In this document: piece after piece, positions 39,652-47,512 of the stretch
Position numbering within the stretch: the first letter of the stretch is position 1
How the letters are laid out: each line of letters starts with the position of its first letter
Assembly: GCF_013760955.1 (NCBI RefSeq)
Contig: NZ_JACDUL010000001.1
Location: 376,340 to 440,339, forward strand
DNA from: Methanococcus maripaludis
Lineage (GTDB): Archaea > AGJL01 > Methanococci > Methanococcales > Methanococcaceae
DNA: 64,000 bases
Direction of reading: 5' to 3'
Notes under the pieces: model-generated
The model's input: the letters and a program-made list of their open reading frames with translations, nothing else
What the model was told of the DNA's origin: nothing
Databases searched by the model: none
Made by a program: the position numbers and the translations under genes

Positions 39652-39668
39652 TTTATCACCGAATCAGA

Positions 39669-41117
39669 CTATAACGTCCATACCCTTCCAATTTCATTTG
39701 CAAATGGATAGATAATATCTGTTGCAAGGCTTGGGAATATACCTAAAAGTACGCACAAAAATGTTAAAACCGCAAGTGAAAATACTGCGTATTTCGAAGG
39801 TTTTGCTTTTTTGTATTCTTCAATCTGTTCCTGACTGCAAGGCTTTAAGTAAATCAGGTAAAATGCCTTCATCATCGATACAAACGTTCCGATACTTACA
39901 AGAATCATGATGATTGCAAGTTCAGGCATATTGACATTCATTGCAGCTTCTGCTAGCAGTAATTTACTCTGGAATCCATTAAATGGTGGTACACCGCTGA
40001 TTGCAAGTTTTGCACATAAAACCATGAACGCAGTTGCCGGAATTACTGGAAGAAGGCCGCCAAGTTTGTTTAAATTTCCTGCATTTCTTCTTTCGACCAA
40101 ATGGGCACCCAAAAACAGAGCACTTTTATAAATCACGTGGTTTATTGCGTGGAATATTCCTGCAACAATTCCTAAAGGAGTTCCAAGCGCAATTCCTGCT
40201 GCAACATAACCGCCCTGACTTATAGCATGGTATGCAAGCAATTTTTTATAATCATTTTGTAATAGTGCCATTACAACTCCGAAAACCATTCCTAAAACGG
40301 ACAGTGCAATTAAAACTCCTTGTGTACTTGTAAAATAAGAAAGTCCACCAAATAACTTAAAAATCACGAGTAACAGTGCAACCAGTACGAATTTTGAGTA
40401 AGTTTGAAGCATTGCAGCAATGAATGGTTTTGCTCTCGCATAAATGTCTGCTTTTACGGTATGGAACGGTGGAAGTCCGCTACCATAACAAAGTCCGATA
40501 ATAAGCATTAAAAGTCCGCCATAAATTGTTGGAGTTGAAGGATTGTTTAAAAGGAAATTGTGCATATCAGAAATATTTAAAGTTCCGGTTGCAGCTAAAA
40601 GCATTGAAACTCCAAGTAAAAGAATTGAACCCGCAAAATTACCAAGTATTAAATATCTAAAAGCAGCCCTATAAGCTTTTTCGGTACCCGATGCAATAAC
40701 AAGTCCGGTTTGTGCAATTGCAGCTATTTCATAGAATACATAGATATTGAACAAGTCATCTGCCATAACTACTGCTGAAACACTCGCTAAACCCATTAAC
40801 ATTAAAGCTACAAAGAGACCGTTTGACTTTTTTTCTCCAAGGCCAGTTATCAATACTAAAGAGCCAATTAACATTATAACGGTGATAATAAGCTGTTTCA
40901 CGGGCGTATAAAGGTAAGATATTCCTGAAATAAGCCCATTTTCTAAGCCGTGGGCTCCAAAATTATAAATTCCGTAAGATCCAATAAATGGAAGTGCTAA
41001 CAATAGAATAGCCATTAAAAGCGTCATTGGCCTGATTAATTTATCTTTCCCGTTAAGATAATTGAATATGATGGCCACGAACATAGGAAAAACTACAATC
41101 AGGGGAAGTAAGTTCAT
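39669..41117 (-). CDS. ehbF: Ehb antiporter-like proton/Na+ pumping subunit
   Basis: A 482-residue protein with about fourteen helices of the NuoL/M/N-MrpA/D family. Conserved parts include the helix-5 glutamate region (NIYVFYEIAAIAQTGLV), the broken-helix lysine/histidine segment (PPFHTVKADIYARAKPFIAA) and LLAYHAISQGGY. It should couple H+ or Na+ entry to ferredoxin reduction. The ATG at 41117 is nine bases after GGTGAGC. Confidence 0.92.
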   Translation of the reverse strand: MNLLPLIVVFPMFVAIIFNYLNGKDKLIRPMTLLMAILLLALPFIGSYGIYNFGAHGLENGLISGISYLYTPVKQLIITVIMLIGSLVLITGLGEKKSNGLFVALMLMGLASVSAVVMADDLFNIYVFYEIAAIAQTGLVIASGTEKAYRAAFRYLILGNFAGSILLLGVSMLLAATGTLNISDMHNFLLNNPSTPTIYGGLLMLIIGLCYGSGLPPFHTVKADIYARAKPFIAAMLQTYSKFVLVALLLVIFKLFGGLSYFTSTQGVLIALSVLGMVFGVVMALLQNDYKKLLAYHAISQGGYVAAGIALGTPLGIVAGIFHAINHVIYKSALFLGAHLVERRNAGNLNKLGGLLPVIPATAFMVLCAKLAISGVPPFNGFQSKLLLAEAAMNVNMPELAIIMILVSIGTFVSMMKAFYLIYLKPCSQEQIEEYKKAKPSKYAVFSLAVLTFLCVLLGIFPSLATDIIYPFANEIGRVWTL

Positions 41118-41143
41118 TGAGCTCACCGTTTAAAGTTAAATCG

Positions 41144-41500
41144 TTAGTCTTCTTTCAAGATTTCTGAAGATTTTAGAGTTTTGTATTTTTTGTAGAATAC
41201 TATTGAAAGTCCAAGCATTATTGCGAGCATTGAAGCTTCGATAACGATATTTGTAAGAACAAGCGCTTGAGGAAGTGGGTAGCTTGCAAGAGTTGAAAAC
41301 AGTGCAAATTCCATTTCTGGTGCCTTTATAGGAACTATTCCGCCAGTGTATCCTATTGCAATCAGTGTTAAATTTACGCCGTTTCCAAGCGCAGAAAGTG
41401 CAATAATTTTTTTTAGAACATTATCAACAAAGAAAGTCCCATATAACCCGATAACAATTAAAATACCTGCAGTTATAAAGGAAGCAAGTTGTAAATCCAT
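41144..41500 (-). CDS. ehbE: Ehb membrane subunit, NuoK/MnhC-like
   Basis: A 118-residue protein with three helices; the last carries the segment LPQALVLTNIVIEASMLAIM, the NuoK/MrpC signature. First gene of the nine-gene minus-strand block. GGTGGTAAT supports ATG 41500 over the longer frame from 41521. Confidence 0.88.
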   Translation of the reverse strand: MDLQLASFITAGILIVIGLYGTFFVDNVLKKIIALSALGNGVNLTLIAIGYTGGIVPIKAPEMEFALFSTLASYPLPQALVLTNIVIEASMLAIMLGLSIVFYKKYKTLKSSEILKED

Positions 41501-41600
41501 ATTACCACCGTTTGGGACCAAAAAACTCGATTTAAAATGTTAAATTTAAAAATCCTCTTAATCTATCATTAATTATAATGATAAATACCTTTAAAAAACT

Positions 41601-41612
41601 AGATATATATAG
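41601..41612 (-). promoter_or_regulatory. TATA box for the ehb block
   Basis: On the minus strand CTATATATATCT lies about 100 bp upstream of the ehbE ATG in an otherwise gene-free 233-bp gap. It is the best archaeal TATA candidate there. Confidence 0.4.
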
Positions 41613-41733
41613 ATTATGGTAAATGCAATTGACGCGATTTTAAATTTAAAATTAAATAAAATGGTCTAAAAAAGTAGGAATACAGATTATCTTTTTTAAA
41701 ACATGGTAACTTCGAAAAAAATAAAAAAATTAA

Positions 41734-41865
41734 TTATTTTTTATGTTCCCATTCCTTTTTCTTCAACTCTTCGCTTTTTCTCTGCTGGGCCTGGCGTTCC
41801 TGCTTAGCTTGTTTTTGCCGCCCCTCTTGTTTCTTTTGTTCTGCCCGTCTTTTTTCTTCAGGCAT
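41734..41865 (-). CDS. Small highly charged protein (43 aa), function unknown
   Basis: The ORF encodes MPEEKRRAEQKKQEGRQK... and ends with WEHKK; more than half of the residues are K, R, E or Q, so it should form one long charged helix. GGGGTGAT stands seven bases before the ATG and a TATA-like TATATATAAA (minus strand, 41908-41917) about 43 bp upstream, so it has its own expression signals. It lies between ehbE and atwA. Confidence 0.65.
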   Translation of the reverse strand: MPEEKRRAEQKKQEGRQKQAKQERQAQQRKSEELKKKEWEHKK

Positions 41866-41907
41866 TGTAATCACCCCGTTTTTTACAATTAAAGATATTT
41901 TTATAGA

Positions 41908-41917
41908 TTTATATATA
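41908..41917 (-). promoter_or_regulatory. TATA box for the small charged ORF
   Basis: Minus-strand TATATATAAA, placed so that transcription would begin roughly 20 bp before the 43-residue ORF. The same AT-rich stretch reads TTTATATATA on the plus strand, but it is about 190 bp from the atwA start. Confidence 0.35.
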
Positions 41918-42113
41918 CATTATCAATTTAAAATCGGCTTTTTTTAAATTAAACTTTTTAAAATGGATATTTATCCGCATCAATTTTGGAAAAAGAATTT
42001 AAAAAATGGTGTCTTTTGAAAAAAAATAATAACGACACTTTTATATTTTCAGAAGCTTAGTAGTTATATTCAGATTCGTTAAAGATTATAAAAAATACCC
42101 CTGCGTGATAATT

Positions 42114-43763
42114 ATGGCCGTAAAAGTCGAGAATTTAACAAAACGGTATGGAGAAAAGGTTGCTCTTGATAACGTTAGTTTTGACGTTAAAAAAGGGGAT
42201 ATCTTAGGCATTATAGGAAAATCCGGTGCTGGAAAAACGACTCTCATAAAGATGCTTCGGGGGACTGAAAGTTTTGACGAAGGAAAAATCGAAGTTTCTG
42301 GAAAAACGGAAAATTTAAGGGAAATTACTGCGATTCACCTTCAGAGAAACTTTGCTTTGTGGGCAGAACCTGCAATATTCAATATTATAAGGAAACTCTA
42401 TGCAGTTAGAACCAATTCCGATGAAGGCCTACCTGTTGAAGAAGAAATGGAAGAATATAGAAGAGATGCTACGGAAATTTTAAAATTAGTTGGTTTAGAA
42501 CATAAAAAGGATGCTTACTCAAATATTTTAAGTGGCGGGGAAAAACAGAGACTTATTTTAGGAAGGCAGATTGCAAAAATTTACGAAAAAAATGGAGATG
42601 GGGTACTTTTACTTGATGAACCTGCGACAATGGCATGCCCTGCTTCAAAACAGATTCTCCTAGATGTTTTAAAAAATATCAACGAAAAATTAGGCGTTAC
42701 AATAATTATAACTTCACACCTCCCAGAAATTCATAAATACTTGTGTAAATCCTGTATTTTAATTGAAAACGGGAAAATAGTAATGAAAGATACTCCAGAA
42801 AAAGTAGTTGACGAATTTTTAAAAGATATGGTTGAAAAATATGATAGAATCTCCAAACCTACTGAAAAAACTATTGTAGAAGTTGAAAATGCATCTAAAA
42901 GATACTACGTTGTGAACGGTGGAGAAACACTCAATTTAAAAGATATTTCTTTTGAAGTTAAAGAAAAAGAAATCTTGTCACTTCTCGGCCCGAGTGGAAC
43001 TGGAAAATCTGTAATTTTAAGACTTCTTGCAGGTCTTGAAGCACCCGATAAAGGAATAGTTAAACTCGAAGGAATCGATTTACTGGATTTTGGATGGGAA
43101 CGGATGAATTTAAGACGAAAAATTGGAATTATGCACCAGGAATTTTCCCTCGCACACTATTTAACTGTAAATGAACTTTTAAAATACAGAATTGGAGTAA
43201 AAAGTATTGAAACAGTTGCAAGTGCAAAATCAAAAGCTGCTGAACTTGGAATTTCCCCAAAAATGGTTGATGGACTCTACCAGCTTTTAGATCTTCCAGA
43301 AACTGAAATGCGAAACAAACTTGATAAAATTGGAATTTCTGAAATGGTTGTAAGAAAGCTTTTCCCAGCAAAAACTGTTGAATACGATGCCAGTGAACTT
43401 TTAGATGCGCTCGATTTAAACAAAGAAACGTTAAACAAAAAACCAACTGAATTAAGCGGCGGGGAAAAAGTAAGAGTTGCAATGGCACTTCAGCTTGCAT
43501 TGGAACCGGAAATATTATTGCTAGATGAGCCATTTGGAGATTTAGACCCCCTAACACTTAGAGAAGTTTCAAACTACCTTAAAAAAATAAACGATACTGT
43601 TGGAACTACCATCATATTAATAAGCCACCACGTTGAACTAATAAAAGAGATAAGCGACCGTGCAATCTTAATCGATGAGGGAAAACTTTTGATGGAAGGA
43701 AATCCAAAAGAAGTGTGTGAAAAGTTCATTGAAAGAAGTAATTCAAAGTTTATGAATCAATAA
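42114..43763 (+). CDS. atwA: Methyl-coenzyme M reductase activation component A2 (tandem ABC ATPase)
   Basis: A 549-residue soluble protein with two ABC domains and no membrane part. The first has GKSGAGKTT, LSGGEKQR and LLLDEPA; the second has GPSGTGKS, LSGGEKVR and LLLDEPFGDLDP. An extra insert separates Walker A and signature in the second domain (around 360-440). This layout is that of component A2, the ATP-carrying factor in reductive activation of Mcr. The frame opens at GTG 42105, which is part of GCGTGAT, so ATG 42114 is chosen. Confidence 0.9.
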   Translation: MAVKVENLTKRYGEKVALDNVSFDVKKGDILGIIGKSGAGKTTLIKMLRGTESFDEGKIEVSGKTENLREITAIHLQRNFALWAEPAIFNIIRKLYAVRTNSDEGLPVEEEMEEYRRDATEILKLVGLEHKKDAYSNILSGGEKQRLILGRQIAKIYEKNGDGVLLLDEPATMACPASKQILLDVLKNINEKLGVTIIITSHLPEIHKYLCKSCILIENGKIVMKDTPEKVVDEFLKDMVEKYDRISKPTEKTIVEVENASKRYYVVNGGETLNLKDISFEVKEKEILSLLGPSGTGKSVILRLLAGLEAPDKGIVKLEGIDLLDFGWERMNLRRKIGIMHQEFSLAHYLTVNELLKYRIGVKSIETVASAKSKAAELGISPKMVDGLYQLLDLPETEMRNKLDKIGISEMVVRKLFPAKTVEYDASELLDALDLNKETLNKKPTELSGGEKVRVAMALQLALEPEILLLDEPFGDLDPLTLREVSNYLKKINDTVGTTIILISHHVELIKEISDRAILIDEGKLLMEGNPKEVCEKFIERSNSKFMNQ

Positions 43764-43765
43764 AC

Positions 43766-44314
43766 TTATTTTATAATTTTTTCTGAAAATCTAATGAAAA
43801 TATACCCAAATATTATTCCAAGGAGCATTCCTCCAAGCACGTCGTGTGGGAAATGCACTCCAACATAAACCCTGCTAAATGCAACTAAAAATGCCCATAA
43901 AAGCAACAGCACTATTTTAAATGACTTTTTTGAATCTAAATTGATTGAATTTTTAAGATTTCTCGCAAAAATTATCCAAAATCCAAATGCAATTGTTGTG
44001 TGCCCGCTTGGAAAGGATGGCTGTGTTCCCATATATTTTAAAAGAATTACGCCCTCCAGCATTTCATAAGGCCTTGGCTCGCTTACCCCATACTTTATGG
44101 CAAAAACGAGTATGGATAAAAGAAACATTGCAAATAAAACTTGGATTAAAACTTTTTTATCGTTTTTAAATGAAAAATAAGAAATTAACAAAATCGAGAT
44201 ATATACGGTATCACTTATAAAAATAGTTAAAAAATCAAAAATGGGGTTTTTAACTCCCGAATTCACTAAATAAAATAAATCAATATCCGTTTTTTGTAAA
44301 CTTTTTAGTAACAT
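43766..44314 (-). CDS. PAP2-family membrane phosphatase
   Basis: A 182-residue membrane protein with about five or six helices and the three PAP2 motifs: KYGVSEPRP, PSGHTT and SRVYVGVHFPHDVLGG. It likely removes phosphate from lipid or isoprenyl phosphates at the outer face of the membrane. It is convergent with atwA and is the last clear host gene before the integrated element. Confidence 0.9.
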   Translation of the reverse strand: MLLKSLQKTDIDLFYLVNSGVKNPIFDFLTIFISDTVYISILLISYFSFKNDKKVLIQVLFAMFLLSILVFAIKYGVSEPRPYEMLEGVILLKYMGTQPSFPSGHTTIAFGFWIIFARNLKNSINLDSKKSFKIVLLLLWAFLVAFSRVYVGVHFPHDVLGGMLLGIIFGYIFIRFSEKIIK

Positions 44315-44317
44315 TAA

Positions 44318-44347
44318 AATTTCACCAAATTTTATACTGGTGAAATT
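44318..44347 (-). promoter_or_regulatory. Inverted repeat around the PAP2 gene start region
   Basis: Nine-base arms AATTTCACC and GGTGAAATT enclose a 12-bp spacer containing the TATA-like AGTATAAAAT. One arm contains the ribosome binding site GGTGAAA, so in an mRNA that started further upstream the site would be paired. Confidence 0.4.
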
Positions 44348-44369
44348 ACATTAATACCTTATCTTTATG

Positions 44370-44398
44370 TGTACCAGCTAGGCCTACGACTCGGTACA
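44370..44398. repeat. Candidate left attachment site
   Basis: TGTACC and GGTACA form six-base inverted ends around a GC-rich core that includes the 8-bp palindrome TAGGCCTA, in otherwise very AT-rich sequence. It lies between the last host gene and the recombinase operon, where an attL would be expected. The matching attR is not in the window. Confidence 0.35.
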
Positions 44399-44453
44399 AT
44401 AAATAATCCAAAATTTATTGTTAAAATTACAAGAAAAAAAGATGGTGATTTTT

Positions 44454-45005
44454 TTGGATGAAAATGATAAAAAAATCAAATCTATGAAATTTAGAGTTTG
44501 TGAAGATCAGGAAGAAGAAATTAAACGTATGGCAAGAGAGTGCGGATTTCAAAATGTTTCGGAATTTGCAAGAGTTTCAATGAAATTCTATTACACTATG
44601 AAAGATGTTTTAAGATCAGTTATTGACTTTGATTCTAAATTAGATATCCTACTTGAAAGTACAGAATCAATCAATAATTCTTTTGAAGATCATAGAAAAA
44701 TCGTTGTAGAAACTGCTGAAAAAGTAAATAAACTTTATCGACAGGAAGAGCTTGAAAATATTTTAAAAGAAATCATGAATGTACTTCAAGCCAATTATCC
44801 AAAAGGATACCAGATTCATGAACTCATTGATCTGATAGGTGCAGATATCGATCCAAAGAAAAATGATCTTTTCTGGTACGTGGTAAATGAAAACAGATTT
44901 TTCAAATGCTACGTAAGTGTTGACAATGAATTTATCAGTTTAAGAGAAAAACCTCTCTGGTCCGGTTATGAACTAGATTCATTTGGTGTTCAAAATGGAA
45001 TCTGA
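44454..45005 (+). CDS. Putative ribbon-helix-helix type DNA-binding protein, element-borne
   Basis: A 183-residue protein. The N-terminal 45 residues (KSMKFRVCEDQEEEIKRMAR then SEFARVSMKFYY) have the strand-helix-helix pattern of RHH/MobC-like proteins. The rest is helical with a C-terminal folded part. The TTG start at 44454 is preferred because GGTGAT precedes it; the frame opens 36 bp earlier. It overlaps the recombinase gene by 11 bases, suggesting a role in integration or excision control. Confidence 0.6.
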   Translation: MDENDKKIKSMKFRVCEDQEEEIKRMARECGFQNVSEFARVSMKFYYTMKDVLRSVIDFDSKLDILLESTESINNSFEDHRKIVVETAEKVNKLYRQEELENILKEIMNVLQANYPKGYQIHELIDLIGADIDPKKNDLFWYVVNENRFFKCYVSVDNEFISLREKPLWSGYELDSFGVQNGI

Positions 45006-45870
45006 ACGGATAAATATATTAAATACTCATTCGCAAAAGATTTTCAATGAATTTTTTAAATATATCCAGCATAAAAGCTTAAGTTACAATAAAAACCTCA
45101 AAAATATCATTTTAAACTTTATGGAATTCATAAAAAAGGATTCTTTTATGAATGTTGAAGTTTCAGATGCAATATTTTATTACAATAATAAATCCTGTTC
45201 AAAAAACACTAAATTGTCATATTTAACTTATTTAAACGTGTTTTTTGACTTTTGTGTGGATAATAACTATATTGCAAAGAATCCGATTTCAAAATATCGA
45301 AAATCAATGAAACCCTCGAAAAAAGAAAGAGTTTATCTCACAGAAAAACACCAGGAACTGGTATTTTCAAGGCTTAAAGATTTTGAATTTCGTTTCATGT
45401 ACGTGTTTTTAGTCCAGACAGGACTTAGAAGGGGCGAATTTTTAAATTTGAAATTTATTGATGTTGATCTTGACGATAGGATAATTCATGTTAAAGGTGG
45501 AAAAGGAGACAAATACCGTTTTGTCCCGATATCTGATGAGCTCTATATGTACTTAAAAAGATGGAATTATGAAAGAGCATTACGATACCCTGTTGATGAC
45601 AGCTATTTTGTAAGCAAAAAGGGAAAAAGGCAGAGTAATAAAATATATGCTTCATTTTCTGAATATATCGATAGAGCAGTTCCAAACTTACATATAAGAG
45701 TTACACCGCATATTTTAAGGCATACATTTGCAACAAACTGCATAAATAAAAAAATGGATTTGAAAACACTTTCTTTGATTTTGGGTCATGAAGATATTGC
45801 AACTACTTCGATTTATCTTCATAAAAACAAAGAACAGATCAAAAAAGACTTTTTAGAAGCTTTGAGATAA
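44995..45870 (+). CDS. Tyrosine recombinase/integrase
   Basis: A 291-residue protein with a SAM-like core-binding domain (about 10-100) and a catalytic domain with Arg145 in TGLRRGE, a Lys in the beta hairpin (about 170), His239-x-x-Arg242 in HILRH, His265 in LGHED and nucleophile Tyr274. It is a complete XerC/D-like enzyme. ATG 44995 follows GGTGTT. It could be the element integrase, or less likely a host Xer protein; position next to the candidate att site and foreign genes supports the former. Confidence 0.9.
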   Translation: MESERINILNTHSQKIFNEFFKYIQHKSLSYNKNLKNIILNFMEFIKKDSFMNVEVSDAIFYYNNKSCSKNTKLSYLTYLNVFFDFCVDNNYIAKNPISKYRKSMKPSKKERVYLTEKHQELVFSRLKDFEFRFMYVFLVQTGLRRGEFLNLKFIDVDLDDRIIHVKGGKGDKYRFVPISDELYMYLKRWNYERALRYPVDDSYFVSKKGKRQSNKIYASFSEYIDRAVPNLHIRVTPHILRHTFATNCINKKMDLKTLSLILGHEDIATTSIYLHKNKEQIKKDFLEALR

Positions 45871-45934
45871 AATTTTATTATTTTTTACGTTTTGATCAAT
45901 TAAAAAAGAATACTTTAAGAATTTATAGAATTTT

Positions 45935-46657
45935 TTAAATAAGTTCCAAAAGTTTAGACAAAAAACCAAAACTTAGTTCTTGAGAAGCAACTTTTTCAAT
46001 TAAAATACCGAGTGGTAGTTCTTTAACTAGGTTTAAAAGTAAAATTACAGTCATTGCAACTATAATTAACAAGACTACAACAGCTAACCTAACAATTTGC
46101 GATGTTGACCGTTTATAATCCAATAAACATTGAAACATTTTAAAATTACATATTATATATGTTCCATAAGATGCCATTGCAAGAGGAAGTACGATGTTTA
46201 AGAACAGGTCGGGTTGAGATGTATTGATTTTATCGACAATTCCTGTTTCGAACACATATTTTAATAGTGAGTATAATGATCCCAATATTATAATAGAATA
46301 AGAAAATATCAACGAAAGACACGTTAATTTTGAAAAATCCACGATAGATTCATTTATTGGTAGATTTTCATTGAGATTAACTGGATAATATTCTAAAAGG
46401 AACGCTATTACATAATCAATTGTTAATGGTAGTATATGCAACAAAACATATAATATTACAAAAAGAAAAATTCCTGTGAAAAGATAAAAATCTTGAAGAT
46501 TTTCTTTGAAATAATAATGTGCAGTTAAAATTGCAGTTAAAACGGCAAGATAAATTGAAAAAATAAATTTAAAAAGTTCAAATATTCTTTTGACGTAATC
46601 TACGTTTTTCGGCAAATTGCTTTTTCTATAATTACCTGTTATGGAATCTCTTCGCAA
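45935..46657 (-). CDS. Multi-spanning membrane protein, unknown
   Basis: A 240-residue protein with a basic N terminus and about six hydrophobic segments. No motif is recognised. It converges with the recombinase gene. Minus-strand genes from here to 48.5 kb form a separate transcriptional group within the element. Confidence 0.65.
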   Translation of the reverse strand: MRRDSITGNYRKSNLPKNVDYVKRIFELFKFIFSIYLAVLTAILTAHYYFKENLQDFYLFTGIFLFVILYVLLHILPLTIDYVIAFLLEYYPVNLNENLPINESIVDFSKLTCLSLIFSYSIIILGSLYSLLKYVFETGIVDKINTSQPDLFLNIVLPLAMASYGTYIICNFKMFQCLLDYKRSTSQIVRLAVVVLLIIVAMTVILLLNLVKELPLGILIEKVASQELSFGFLSKLLELI

Positions 46658-46677
46658 TTATCTCACCGAATAATTAT

Positions 46678-46812
46678 TTAATTTTTATTTAATTCTTTAT
46701 TATCCTTTTTTTCGTAGTCTGTTGACAATATGCTTTTTGAATAATATAAAAACAAAATAAGTAAACATATGCTATAAAATGTTAAAATTTGGGTTGTCGC
46801 GTCTATTTCCAT
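46678..46812 (-). CDS. Single-TM small protein (44 aa)
   Basis: Reads MEIDATTQILTFYSICLLIL.. with one membrane helix (about 8-24) and a charged cytoplasmic-type tail ending KELNKN. It starts 9 bases after the stop of the next gene upstream on the minus strand. The ribosome binding site is weak, so expression may depend on coupling. Confidence 0.5.
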   Translation of the reverse strand: MEIDATTQILTFYSICLLILFLYYSKSILSTDYEKKDNKELNKN

Positions 46813-46821
46813 TTTATCAAC

Positions 46822-47217
46822 TTACTTTAATACTTTTTTAATGATTTCTGAAACAAAATACAACATTATGAAACTAGCAAGAATCAAAAGTATATTTCCA
46901 GATACAAATGCAAGCAGAATATTATCAAATATATTCAAGTTTTTATTATACCATATGAGTCCCCATTGTGCAAGCATACCTGCCATACCAGAATATATAA
47001 TAATTAAAGGGAAATCACATTCATTGTAAACTAAAATAAGTGCTACAATAGCCATTATAATTATGGTATAGATATCTAAACCTACGTATTTCCATGAAAT
47101 AATTAAAAATAATGCCAAAATTAAGAAATCACCAAATCCACTTTTATTTTTACGTGGAATCATATTTTTTGACATTTTTTTTGTATTTTTCTTAGTATTA
47201 GATTTAGTTCTTCCCAT
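46822..47217 (-). CDS. Membrane protein with a basic N terminus, unknown
   Basis: A 131-residue protein. Residues 1-27 are rich in lysine and arginine, followed by about four hydrophobic segments. CGGGATATT precedes the ATG. No homologue is recognised. Confidence 0.6.
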   Translation of the reverse strand: MGRTKSNTKKNTKKMSKNMIPRKNKSGFGDFLILALFLIISWKYVGLDIYTIIIMAIVALILVYNECDFPLIIIYSGMAGMLAQWGLIWYNKNLNIFDNILLAFVSGNILLILASFIMLYFVSEIIKKVLK

Positions 47218-47412
47218 AATATCCCGATAGATATAATCTGTAATTTAGAATATATCTCACTTTTTAATTAATTATTAATTTTTAATTAACATTTAATTAA
47301 CGTTAAATGTATTTAAATTAAATCGATTAGATTTTAAATTGACGTAAAAAGGGCGTAATGTTTAAATTACTTGAAATTATCTTTAAAAGAGTTAATTAAA
47401 GAAAATACTTAT

Positions 47413-47499
47413 TTAAAACGTATGGAATCCACCAGTTAAATAAAATCCAATGAGTGCAAGAATTGAAATAGGAATTGCTATTTTTAAACTTTCGTCCAT
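47413..47499 (-). CDS. Single-TM microprotein (28 aa)
   Basis: Encodes MDESLKIAIPISILALIGFY.., almost wholly one membrane helix. GGTGAAAAAT precedes the ATG with good spacing. It starts 13 bases after the stop of the membrane-anchored nuclease gene, so the two are likely cotranscribed. Confidence 0.55.
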   Translation of the reverse strand: MDESLKIAIPISILALIGFYLTGGFHTF

Positions 47500-47512
47500 A
47501 TTTTTCACCAAA

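Noticed and set aside
43129-43557. Minus-strand 142-codon ORF inside atwA
   Set aside because: Opposite-strand shadow of the second ABC domain; Leu/Gln-rich, no start signal.
44370-44398. Reading of the minus strand as a tRNA 5' half (CCTAGCTGGTA resembles a D arm)
   Set aside because: No acceptor, anticodon or T arm follows; the inverted-repeat interpretation is simpler.
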